Shown: positions 1 to 6,861, numbered from the stretch's first letter. The stretch is DNA of 7,200 bases from Planctomycetaceae bacterium (GCA_020426065.1 JAGQQT010000206.1:1-7200); one strand, 5' to 3'. Made by a program: numbers and translations. The notes: generated by a model from the letters alone, not told the origin.

Positions 1-888
1 AATCGTTTTCGCAATCTCATACATCTGCTCGTGCAGTTCCTCCATGAAGGACTCAGATCGCTGACGTATTTCTGGACGTCTTAACGGCGAATGCAATGAG
101 TATTTCAGCTTCTGTTCGTAGAGTTCGACGCCGAGTTGATAGTTGCCTTTAGCATTCGGCAGCAGTTCTTTTTCCAGCCATTCCTGATGCTTGTGCACGG
201 CAGAGGTTGCGAGTTCAATAGCATTCAGTAATTCTCGACGCTCTATATCCGGCAACTGATCGAGTTGCGGAACCACGAAGTTTTCAATTGACTTGAGAAC
301 GCCCCGGTTTTGTGCGAGAGCAGTTTTGGCGTGCACTGCGGGGACACGTTTCGGGTCGAGTGTTTCACGCACCTGACTGAGAAAACGGGGAAACTGCTGC
401 AGCCTTTTTCCTACGTTATGTAACCTCTCGCTGACAGGGGCAAAGTCTCTTGCCATCAGACTGTAAACGGCGCTGCCGGTGATTTCGGTGTACTCAAGCG
501 GATTCCAGGCCCATTCCTGCAGGGTCTGCTGCTCCCATTTCTGAGATTCGACTGAATGCTTCATCAGAGCATAATCGACTTGATTTTCTCTCGACAGCTT
601 ACTGCGGTCGATTGCTTTTAGCGCCTCTTCAATTTTCACAAACCAGTGGAGTTTTCTCTGACGCGCCTGTTCCCCGACGTCATCGAGCTGATCATCGTAC
701 CGATGATCGCCTAGATAGGTTGCCTTGACCGGAGAGAACGCGGGAAACTCTTCGATGTATTGCTTGCCCAGAGTTTCGAATTTGTCGTTTTCGGATGTTG
801 GCTGTCCATGACCAGTGACTGGCAGGCAGAGAACGAGAGCGCAGATCAGCCCAGCAGAAAAGAAATACGAAATGTCAAAAATAGTCAT
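1..888 (-). CDS. Secreted DUF885-family protein, N-terminal part (C-terminus beyond left edge)
   Basis: The reading frame is open from the ATG at 888-886 to the window edge, giving the first 296 residues. Residues 1-28 form a signal peptide: a hydrophobic stretch (FFSAGLICALVLCLP) ends near VTGHG, and no lipobox is present, so the product is probably exported and soluble. The mature part begins with a segment typical of the DUF885 family: YLGDHRYDDQLDD at about 58-70, followed by a long helical region containing LSRENQVDYALM and, near the edge, YQLGVELYEQKL. DUF885 proteins are usually about 550-600 residues and are thought to be metallopeptidase-like. Any HExxH-type metal site would lie in the missing half, so catalytic competence cannot be judged here. 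A GAAGG ribosome binding site lies about 10 bases upstream of the ATG. The gene is divergent from the sigma/kinase operon and need not be functionally linked to it. The family call rests on recalled motifs, not a search. Confidence 0.8.
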   Translation of the reverse strand, partial: MTIFDISYFFSAGLICALVLCLPVTGHGQPTSENDKFETLGKQYIEEFPAFSPVKATYLGDHRYDDQLDDVGEQARQRKLHWFVKIEEALKAIDRSKLSRENQVDYALMKHSVESQKWEQQTLQEWAWNPLEYTEITGSAVYSLMARDFAPVSERLHNVGKRLQQFPRFLSQVRETLDPKRVPAVHAKTALAQNRGVLKSIENFVVPQLDQLPDIERRELLNAIELATSAVHKHQEWLEKELLPNAKGNYQLGVELYEQKLKYSLHSPLRRPEIRQRSESFMEELHEQMYEIAKTI

Positions 889-960
889 TTGGATTAACCT
901 TCAAAATAAAATCCGTTTGCTACTCTCGGAATGTTGGTGGCGTTAGGAATTGCTAGACAC

Positions 961-1002
961 ACCATTCAATAATCTTCATGAAGTTTCAATGCTTCACATG
1001 GT
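961..1002. repeat. Nested inverted repeat upstream of the DUF885 gene (possible operator)
   Basis: A perfect 10-base palindrome, CTTCATGAAG, lies at 974-983. Its right half (TGAAG, 979-983) can also pair with CTTCA at 992-996. Outer arms ACCAT (961-965) and ATGGT (998-1002) are complementary. Read on the minus strand, the segment also shows a GAAG...ATTGAA unit twice. The cluster sits 73-114 bases upstream of the DUF885 start, a plausible place for an operator or a leader hairpin. The arms are short, so chance is a real possibility. Confidence 0.3.
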
Positions 1003-1087
1003 CACTGACCGGGAAGAGAACCAGAACTGATCTGATGATTCCCGTGGGCTCAGAAGCCGAGAGCCTCTAAAAGTTATCTCAAAACGT

Positions 1088-1106
1088 CAGGTTGTACAGT
1101 AACCTG
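1088..1106. repeat. Short inverted repeat, possible operator
   Basis: CAGGTT at 1088-1093 and AACCTG at 1101-1106 are perfectly complementary around a 7-base centre. The shape resembles a dimeric repressor half-site pair. No run of T follows, so it does not look like an intrinsic terminator. It lies roughly midway between the two divergent genes. Support is limited to the symmetry. Confidence 0.22.
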
Positions 1107-1540
1107 GTTCGATAGTTGCACGAGAAGGAGCTACGGGAAGGAGGCTTGTTCATGACCTCGGTGTTAAAAATTGTTATCTGTTGAAAATTTCATCTATAAC
1201 AGCCAGCAGTCACACTACTCTGACAACAGAATTCTGGCCCGCGCGTGCCATGATATCTGAACAAGCTACCACATTCTCTCACACCGCTCGTTGCGAATAC
1301 TTATTCCGCAACCCACCCAGCTGCATTGTTCGCCCTCTATCGCGTCATGAGCTTATCTGTTCGTTACTCAGCTGGGGGGAATTCAGGGTCACCTGTCGGA
1401 CTCATGAAGGCGTAAGTCATTGCCGGGAAATAATTAGCGGATTTTATCGTGCGAGTCTGGCGTTTATCATGTCCCTCACAGAAAGTCTTCTCTGCCCAGT
1501 TTTCTTGTAAGGATTCTCTTGTTGGTGGATGATAACTCTC

Positions 1541-1545
1541 AGGAG
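1541..1545 (+). promoter_or_regulatory. Shine-Dalgarno AGGAG that decides the sigma-factor start
   Basis: AGGAG lies 7 bases upstream of the in-frame TTG at 1553. The upstream ATG at 1529 has only GGTGG directly adjacent to it and a more distant AAGGA about 16 bases away, neither well placed. The same AGGAGT core at similar spacing precedes the kinase start at 2164. This supports TTG 1553 as the true start. Confidence 0.7.
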
Positions 1546-1552
1546 TGACCAC

Positions 1553-2167
1553 TTGCCAGAGTTTCCAGAGACTAGTAACAGCCTGATTGCCCGAGTTAAA
1601 GACCTTGGGGATGGTGAGTCATGGGCCGAGTTCCTCAGGATTTATCAGCCAGTCGTGTATCGCATGGCCCGGCGGAGGCAATTGCAGGACGCTGATGCTC
1701 AGGACGTAATGCAACAAGTGTTTCTGTCGATCGCACGGTCCATTGAGGGTTGGCAGCCCGGAGAGGGGCAACCGCCATTTCGAGCCTGGTTGACGACGAT
1801 TGCCCGCAATGCGATCACGAAGGCACTGGTTCGGCGGCCTCGCGATCGGGCGACCGGCACGACTTCGGTTGTCGAGTTTCTGGAGAATCAGCCGGAGGTA
1901 CAAATTACCAACAGTGAAGTTGTGGTGGAATCACAACGAGAGATCATCCGTTGGGCGGCGGAACAGATTCGTGCCGAGTTCAGCGAAGAGATCTGGCAGC
2001 TTTTTCAGCTGACATCCATAGAAGGCATTCAGATTGGAGATGTGGCGAGTACCAGCGGACGATCCGTCGGTTCCATCTATGTCGCACGTTATCGGGTGAT
2101 TGCACGACTGAAGGAAAAAATTCAGGAAATGTCACAGCATTGGGGTCTTCAGGAGTGGCGTTCATGA
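1553..2167 (+). CDS. ECF-type RNA polymerase sigma factor (planctomycete kinase-linked type)
   Basis: The product of 204 residues should bind core RNA polymerase and direct it to a specific promoter set. Region sigma2 covers about residues 22-95: the core helix has YQPVVYRMARRR (31-42), then LQDADAQDVMQQVF (44-57), the usual -10-recognition segment with acidic D-x-x-DV spacing, then a W67 and FRAWLTTIARNAI. A variable linker follows, then region sigma4 at about 141-197 with a helix-turn-helix around IGDVASTSGRSVGSIYVARYRVIARL. I chose TTG 1553 over ATG 1529 because it has a well-placed AGGAG and because MPEFPETSNSLI matches how planctomycete ECF factors of this type usually begin. The upstream start would add eight residues. 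The stop overlaps the start of the zinc-motif kinase gene (ATGA), implying translational coupling. ECF factors encoded beside Ser/Thr kinases are a known planctomycete theme. Here the kinase protein is the likely regulator, either by binding through its anti-sigma-like N-terminus or by phosphorylation. That link is inferred. Target genes are unknown. Confidence 0.88.
   Translation: MPEFPETSNSLIARVKDLGDGESWAEFLRIYQPVVYRMARRRQLQDADAQDVMQQVFLSIARSIEGWQPGEGQPPFRAWLTTIARNAITKALVRRPRDRATGTTSVVEFLENQPEVQITNSEVVVESQREIIRWAAEQIRAEFSEEIWQLFQLTSIEGIQIGDVASTSGRSVGSIYVARYRVIARLKEKIQEMSQHWGLQEWRS
2151..2155 (+). promoter_or_regulatory. Shine-Dalgarno AGGAG for the kinase gene, inside the sigma gene
   Basis: AGGAG lies 8 bases before ATG 2164 and within the last codons of the sigma factor. 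The same frame is open further upstream, but the extra residues there overlap the sigma4 coding region and look like out-of-frame sequence. This site and the immediate onset of a zinc-motif domain fix the kinase start at 2164. Confidence 0.8.
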
Positions 2168-5100
2168 TTCAGAACCAGCAGGATGCCTGTTTGACCGTTG
2201 AATTGATGGAGCGTCTGGCTCACGGAGAGTTCCAGGCGACAGAGTTGGCGATTATTGAGAAGCACATCGAATCCTGTGAGCACTGCCAGAGCCTGCTGGA
2301 GTCAGTGTCGCTCGATGTTCACTGGCACAATGATGTTCTTCCTGTATTGCGAAATCCTGTCGACAACGATGGCATTCACAGCGATAAGAAAGACGATGGT
2401 CGTGATGATCAGGGGCTGGAGTCGCTGCTGAAGCTGCTTGGTCCAACGGATGACCCACACAAACTTGGCCGCATTGGGACCTACGAAGTGGTTGGTGTCA
2501 TTGGACGCGGTGGTATGGGAGTTGTGTTTAAGGCGTTTGATGCGGCTCTCAATCGGTTTGTGGCGATCAAGATGTTGCTGCCTCATCTGGCTGCCTCAGG
2601 GGCCGCCAGAAAACGATTTGCCCGGGAAGGCCAGGCGGCGGCAGCGGTCATCGATGATAATGTCCTGCCCATTTACAGCGTAGCTGAATGGCAAGGTGTA
2701 CCGTACCTCGTGACACAGTATTCGCGGGGAACAACGCTTCAAAAGCGGATTCAGGATCAAGGCCCGCTGGAACTGAAAGAGATCTTGCGGATCGGGATGC
2801 AGGTAGCACGTGGCCTGGCGGCGGCCCACGCACAAGGTCTCGTCCACCGTGACGTAAAACCCTCCAACATCCTCCTGGATGGAACTGTTGAGCGGGCTAT
2901 GCTGACCGACTTCGGCCTGGCTCGGGCGGTTGATGACACCAGCATGACCCGTACCGGAATCATCGCAGGGACTCCGCAGTACATGTCTCCTGAACAGGCG
3001 CGTGGCGGCACGGTGGACTCCAAGTCTGATCTCTTCGGACTTGGCTGCGTGATGTACGCCATGTGTACCGGGCGTCCTCCCTTTCGAGCGGAGAACAGCT
3101 ACGCTGTCTTACGATTGATTACTGACGAAGAGCCTCACTCAATCCATGAGATCAACCCGGACATTCCTGACTGGTTGTGCCGACTGATCGCCCGATTGAT
3201 GGCCAAGTCGCCGGACGAACGTTTCGCTTCGGCTGCCGAAGTCGCTGACTTGCTGGAATCGTGTCTGGCCCATGTCCAACAGCCAACGGTCACTCTATTG
3301 CCAGAGCCATTGCGTAACACTCAGTCCGTGAACGAGCGTAAGGCCACCCGCCGCTGGTTGACAGCTATCGGAGTCATGTTGATTGGATTGGCTGTACTGT
3401 TTGGTTTTGTGATCAGCTTTCAATCACAGGATGGGACGTTGTTGATCGAAAGCTCTGTGGATGACATCACCGTGCGAGTTTCGCAAGGAGACACTGTCGT
3501 CCGCAGATTGACCGTCACGAAAGCCGGTACGAAGATCAATGTGGCGGCGGGCAGCTATATAGTTGCCATTGAAGGTGACGTTGATGGAATTGCCATCGAG
3601 AATGACAAAGTGAATCTCAGACGAGGCGGTACGGAGATTGTCAAACTGACTTCTCATCGCCCCGCTGAAATAACGATGCCACCAGCGGAATCAGCAATTA
3701 CCCAGCAGGCGACCCAGAAACTTCTTCAACAAATCGTTGAAAGGACAATTCTGTATGTCACCGATGTTCGAGCCGTTGGCCAGGTGCTGTACTTCACACT
3801 TCATCAGCGGAATCCTCCAAAAGATGCGCTGGGGCTACTTGAGATTCAGTTACATTGCGAGAAGCCCATGCCCTTCCTCTGGACTGGTCCTGCTCCGGAT
3901 GCCGCGACGGTTGTCAGCCCCCAGCACACGTTGCCCTCGATCGGAACTGGATTTCCCCTGATTCCGCTGCCGTTCGCTGCCGAGGGACACAAAGTGGCAT
4001 TCATCTTCCCGGACAATGACTCTGCCGTTGTGGCTGGTAAGCAACTGGCCGCGATTGGAGACCAGTCACTACTCGACGCACAGCGCCGGGTCAACTCCAT
4101 CGAAGGCAGACTTCACGACGACGGAATCATCTTCGGTGAGCACGCTGCGATTGGCCGGTACACGACCGAGTTTCGCCTCCTGACTCAGATGGATCCGGCA
4201 CCATCGGTCAATCACCAGCTCTCACGATTTATGCCTGCCACATGGCTGGACATGTATGTCTCCATACTGACCAATCCGATTTCCGCAAAGCGTTATCAAC
4301 TGATGGAGGCCCAGCAGCAACAGGTTCTCAAGCTCCACTCGGAGTTCAAGATGAAGGCAACACCGACGAACCGCCACGAGTTGACGATAGGAACCCAGAT
4401 TGCGATCCAGAATGTGCTGACTCCAGAGCAGGATCAGCAGGTGCAGCGCGATATCTTCGTCGCCTGGAATATCAACAAATTCCGAGATGCGAAAATCCTG
4501 GATCAACTTCATGTTAATGATGCACAGCGGAACCAGATTGACTCGCTTTGGAAGGCGATGTCACAAAAGACTCAAAAATCCGTTGTCGGCGAAGTCGACA
4601 TTGCGGCAGAGCGACAACGACTCTTCGACGAGATCCTCGGACTTCTGACTCGCGAACAGCAACAACAGTTTGTGAGAGTGCATCAGGAGCGTGTTTTTGA
4701 TTCCCGGATACCACCACAACCCGTTGAAATGATACCCGCACCGTTCGACGGAGACGTTCGCACTCCCATTGTCCCCATCGAAACTCATATTGCCGTCGCA
4801 CTTCCGACAATCAATTGGCGACAGCTCTACATGGGACGAGCGATGGAGCCGCAGTTGGCCAAGTGGCATCAAATCACGTCGGAGCAGCAGCAACGCATCT
4901 ACGCGATTTCCCAAGACTTTCTGCGAGACGCAACACCTGTCACGCGGAACGCTGAAGAAAGACGTGCTCAATCGGCAATCCAGGCTCTCTTGACGGTTGA
5001 ACAGGATCAATTGTTGCGGAGAGAGATTTGGCTGGCAGTCAACGCCACCAGGCTCAGAGCACCAGCCACGCACGTTCAGCTTGGACTGGAACCACAACAG

Positions 5101-6225
5101 CGCCAACAAATCGAAGAAGCCTGGAGCAAGTTCTCTGAAGAGGTCCGGCAGAATAACGGCTGGCTGGCAGATGGGACAGATTCGCACCGGGGAATCTTCG
5201 ATGACACCTTCGCGGTGCTGACCACGGAACAGCGAGAGCTCTATCTCCTCAAGTTACAGGACCCGGTCTTTGATTCTGGGTTCCAGCCGCATCCCATGAC
5301 GGGATCACATGTCGCGACGGAAACGCAAGCACCTGCTGACGCTCGATTGGTTGATATCCTGAAGCTCAGACTTGAAAAGCAGAAACAAGCATATCCCCTG
5401 CTCGATCAGGTCCGCGAGGACATGAAAACGCTGGATGGTGGCGGCCTGCAGATTCTCGAAAACACCGTCAAAACGGACCTCGCCGAGTATACAGCGGAAC
5501 ATCCAGATCTGGCCCAGGCGTTTGAAAGTTGGCAGAGCGATTACCGCTATGTCCATCGAGCCAAGGAAGCTGTATCTCTTATGTGTGGAGATGATGAGCG
5601 TAAGCCGCTGATGCTCGGCGTTGCGAGAATCCTGATGGAGGGGGATCTCAAAGGGAAGGATGAACCCAAGCTGGATGGATTGCGATCTCAACTCGGAGAT
5701 AACCCGACCGACACTCAACTGCTCCAGTTTGTTCAGGATGCGTTCAAGGAGAAATTGCCAGAGTTGACCCGACGCCTGAGTGAAAGTAGTGAACGCGTGC
5801 CGCATACGAGCGTTCATGAAGAGCATTTGAAAGCGGCGGAAGAGTTACAGACTGAGTACCTGATGATGCAGCTCTATTACGGAGCGGCAACCAACGAAAA
5901 AACGAGTCCCGTTAAAGCGATTGAACGATTGCTGAGTGATCCAACGCCCGAGTTGATGGAATCCGTCGAACTGGCCTCGGTCACGAAGCCCGTCGCGGCA
6001 GATCGGGTGATTGTGTTTCAAGGCCAGCGGTTCAAAGTCGAACTGCGTCCGGGCGAAACACAAATCGTCAGATTGCCAGAGGGAACCAGGAAGTTTACGT
6101 GGAATTCAGGAGACGTTTCCGAAGTCATCGGCGATGAAGATGCGAAGCAGATTTTCACATTTGTGATCTGCGACCGGACCCAGGATGGAACCGTCTCGTG
6201 GCAACTCTTTGGTCAGAAGTTTTAA
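2164..6225 (+). CDS. Transmembrane Ser/Thr protein kinase with N-terminal anti-sigma zinc motif and large LTxEQ-repeat sensor region
   Basis: The product is 1353 residues. Residues 1-50 resemble a ZAS/zf-HC2 anti-sigma domain: C9, then H34-x3-C38-x2-C41. The Hanks-type kinase domain spans about 107-365: Gly loop GRGGMGVV (114-121), lysine K136 in AIK, helix-C E155, HRDVKPSN with D230 and N235, DFG at 249-251, activation loop with T262, T264 and T270, and SPE at 275-277. All catalytic residues are present, so it should be active. One transmembrane helix lies at about 398-419. Outside follow a PEGA-like beta domain (about 424-497), an unassigned region (about 520-680), two tandem 160-residue modules with LTxEQ motifs (694-853, 885-1044), a charged helical stretch (about 1060-1275) and a C-terminal beta domain (about 1280-1353). 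The gene overlaps the sigma gene by four bases. Inferred role: receptor kinase controlling the adjacent sigma factor. The N-terminal half is a common planctomycete architecture; I do not recognise the C-terminal two thirds as a named family. The extracytoplasmic placement assumes an inside-facing N-terminus. Confidence 0.9.
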   Translation: MIQNQQDACLTVELMERLAHGEFQATELAIIEKHIESCEHCQSLLESVSLDVHWHNDVLPVLRNPVDNDGIHSDKKDDGRDDQGLESLLKLLGPTDDPHKLGRIGTYEVVGVIGRGGMGVVFKAFDAALNRFVAIKMLLPHLAASGAARKRFAREGQAAAAVIDDNVLPIYSVAEWQGVPYLVTQYSRGTTLQKRIQDQGPLELKEILRIGMQVARGLAAAHAQGLVHRDVKPSNILLDGTVERAMLTDFGLARAVDDTSMTRTGIIAGTPQYMSPEQARGGTVDSKSDLFGLGCVMYAMCTGRPPFRAENSYAVLRLITDEEPHSIHEINPDIPDWLCRLIARLMAKSPDERFASAAEVADLLESCLAHVQQPTVTLLPEPLRNTQSVNERKATRRWLTAIGVMLIGLAVLFGFVISFQSQDGTLLIESSVDDITVRVSQGDTVVRRLTVTKAGTKINVAAGSYIVAIEGDVDGIAIENDKVNLRRGGTEIVKLTSHRPAEITMPPAESAITQQATQKLLQQIVERTILYVTDVRAVGQVLYFTLHQRNPPKDALGLLEIQLHCEKPMPFLWTGPAPDAATVVSPQHTLPSIGTGFPLIPLPFAAEGHKVAFIFPDNDSAVVAGKQLAAIGDQSLLDAQRRVNSIEGRLHDDGIIFGEHAAIGRYTTEFRLLTQMDPAPSVNHQLSRFMPATWLDMYVSILTNPISAKRYQLMEAQQQQVLKLHSEFKMKATPTNRHELTIGTQIAIQNVLTPEQDQQVQRDIFVAWNINKFRDAKILDQLHVNDAQRNQIDSLWKAMSQKTQKSVVGEVDIAAERQRLFDEILGLLTREQQQQFVRVHQERVFDSRIPPQPVEMIPAPFDGDVRTPIVPIETHIAVALPTINWRQLYMGRAMEPQLAKWHQITSEQQQRIYAISQDFLRDATPVTRNAEERRAQSAIQALLTVEQDQLLRREIWLAVNATRLRAPATHVQLGLEPQQRQQIEEAWSKFSEEVRQNNGWLADGTDSHRGIFDDTFAVLTTEQRELYLLKLQDPVFDSGFQPHPMTGSHVATETQAPADARLVDILKLRLEKQKQAYPLLDQVREDMKTLDGGGLQILENTVKTDLAEYTAEHPDLAQAFESWQSDYRYVHRAKEAVSLMCGDDERKPLMLGVARILMEGDLKGKDEPKLDGLRSQLGDNPTDTQLLQFVQDAFKEKLPELTRRLSESSERVPHTSVHEEHLKAAEELQTEYLMMQLYYGAATNEKTSPVKAIERLLSDPTPELMESVELASVTKPVAADRVIVFQGQRFKVELRPGETQIVRLPEGTRKFTWNSGDVSEVIGDEDAKQIFTFVICDRTQDGTVSWQLFGQKF
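4243..4722 (+). repeat. Tandem protein module, copy 1 (kinase residues 694-853)
   Basis: This is the first of two homologous 160-residue helical modules in the extracytoplasmic part of the kinase. Landmarks counted from its first residue (W694): Y at 5, P at 12, AK at 15-16, QQQ at 24-26, ATP at 39-41, LTPEQDQ at 59-65, R-x-I at 69-71, QL at 88-89, QR-x-QI at 95-99, W at 103, LTREQ at 135-139 and VFDS at 151-154. It is glutamine-rich and predicted mainly helical by pattern. DNA identity with copy 2 is low, so the duplication is old. Confidence 0.8.
4816..5295 (+). repeat. Tandem protein module, copy 2 (kinase residues 885-1044)
   Basis: This second copy begins at W885. Every landmark of copy 1 recurs at the same offset: Y 5, P 12, AK 15-16, QQQ 24-26, ATP 39-41, LTVEQDQ 59-65, R-x-I 69-71, QL 88-89, QR-x-QI 95-99, W 103, LTTEQ 135-139, VFDS 151-154. 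A hand alignment without gaps gives about 51 identities in 160 positions. A 31-residue linker (854-884), rich in Pro, Ile and Val, separates the copies. Confidence 0.8.
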
Positions 6226-6308
6226 AGACACAGCTGCAACGATGAGACACTGGTAGCCGCATTCATTCTATTTAGATTACAACAAGACGAACACAAGGAA
6301 TCTATTCC

Positions 6309-6545
6309 ATGAAGTTTCTCAGTGCATCCCTCATCGTTGCCTCGGGAGCTGCGATCATTGTCTCTTCGCAGCAGAGCGCGGCGGCCATCATGAATGCGAC
6401 TCACAACTCTGGTTTCACACAGAGTGGAGTCATGATTGGTTTGGGCGTCATCGTTGTCGGAATCCTCGGCTGGGCGGTTCTGCTGATTTCGGACTGGATT
6501 GAGACACCGATTCCGCACCAAAACCAGGACTCCAAAGGGAAATGA
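6309..6545 (+). CDS. Small membrane protein, 78 residues, unknown function
   Basis: I do not recognise this protein. The N-terminus reads as a signal peptide or first membrane helix: K2, a hydrophobic run at about 3-20, then SAAA at 23-26, a plausible signal-peptidase site. A second hydrophobic segment at about 41-62 (GVMIGLGVIVVGILGWAV core) forms a clear transmembrane helix, followed by a short polar tail ending in DSKGK. If the signal peptide is cleaved, the product is a single-pass protein of about 50 residues with a cytoplasmic tail; otherwise it is a two-helix hairpin. AAGGAA lies 8 bases before the ATG. It begins 83 bases after the kinase stop, a gap with no visible terminator, and is followed after one base by the next gene. 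Context suggests an accessory membrane subunit of the kinase system. That is inference. Confidence 0.72.
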   Translation: MKFLSASLIVASGAAIIVSSQQSAAAIMNATHNSGFTQSGVMIGLGVIVVGILGWAVLLISDWIETPIPHQNQDSKGK

Positions 6546-6546
6546 C

Positions 6547-6861
6547 ATGTTACACCAGGCCTGGAGTGACGGCAGCTTCTTCCCGATTATCAATCGATCC
6601 GCTGCTTCACAATTGGAACCCGAGGCGACGTTGATCTGGACTGTAGACGCCGGCAGTTGGCTGGAAGCAATGACCAAGTACCACGAATGGCGCGGCTGGA
6701 AGCCGTATGTGTCCCTTGATGACGATCCCGTTGCCTACACAGCAGAAGACGAAATCGAAGCTGTACGTCTTCTTGCAATTGATGAAGGAATTGCTGGCAA
6801 TGCCACCAATACTTTGACAGGCAGGAACAATACGGCAAAGAGAGATACTCGTAATGCATGA
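6547..6861 (+). CDS. Small W/Y-rich cytoplasmic protein, 104 residues, unknown function
   Basis: The core runs from residue 29 to 55: LIWTVDAGSW, then LEAMTKYHEW, then GWKPYV. This aromatic pattern (W31, W38, Y45, H46, W48, W51, Y54) resembles small uncharacterised planctomycete proteins I recall only in general terms, with an IWT-x-A-x-SW-x-EA start and a YHE-x-x-GW-x-PY end. An acidic stretch follows (LDDDP, then AEDEIEAV) and the tail is polar. No signal peptide or membrane helix is present. The frame is open further upstream, but ATG 6547 is chosen because AAGGGA lies 6 bases before it and it starts one base after the preceding stop. The gene sits between two membrane-protein genes and overlaps the next one by eight bases, so tight co-expression is likely. 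Function is unknown; binding to a membrane partner or to the kinase is a guess. Confidence 0.72.
   Translation: MLHQAWSDGSFFPIINRSAASQLEPEATLIWTVDAGSWLEAMTKYHEWRGWKPYVSLDDDPVAYTAEDEIEAVRLLAIDEGIAGNATNTLTGRNNTAKRDTRNA

Larger units (their letters stand above)
889..1552. other. Long divergent intergenic region, no convincing gene
   Basis: About 660 bases separate the start codons of the DUF885 gene (minus) and the sigma gene (plus). Frames that stay open here on either strand encode Cys-, Ser- and Arg-rich low-complexity peptides without recognisable motifs or good ribosome binding sites, so I call none. No tRNA, rRNA or CRISPR pattern is visible. The region must hold the promoters of both divergent genes. 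I could not identify convincing -35/-10 pairs. It contains two inverted-repeat clusters, listed separately. The length leaves room for a small RNA or for extensive regulation of the sigma operon. Confidence 0.6.

Noticed and set aside
1047..1065. GGCTC and GAGCC arms around a 9-base loop
   Set aside because: Only five base pairs and no T-run; too weak to call a terminator or operator.
1420..1447. Possible promoter TTGCCG, 16-base spacer, TTTTAT upstream of the sigma gene
   Set aside because: Only four of six matches in each box, and such matches are frequent by chance in this AT-rich stretch; an ECF-type autoregulatory promoter was also sought and not found.
1181..1510. Plus-strand open frame of 109 codons beginning with TTG
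   Set aside because: No ribosome binding site, Cys/Ser/Arg-rich product without motifs, and located in AT-richer intergenic sequence; most likely chance.
1951..2163. 71-codon upstream extension of the kinase frame
   Set aside because: It overlaps the sigma4 coding region in another frame, its residues look like shadow sequence, and AGGAG plus ATG 2164 gives a clean start at the zinc-motif domain.
4561..5187. Long minus-strand open frame of 208 codons inside the kinase gene
   Set aside because: Antisense shadow of a strongly supported coding region with repeated protein motifs; its product is Cys- and Arg-rich without domain signals.
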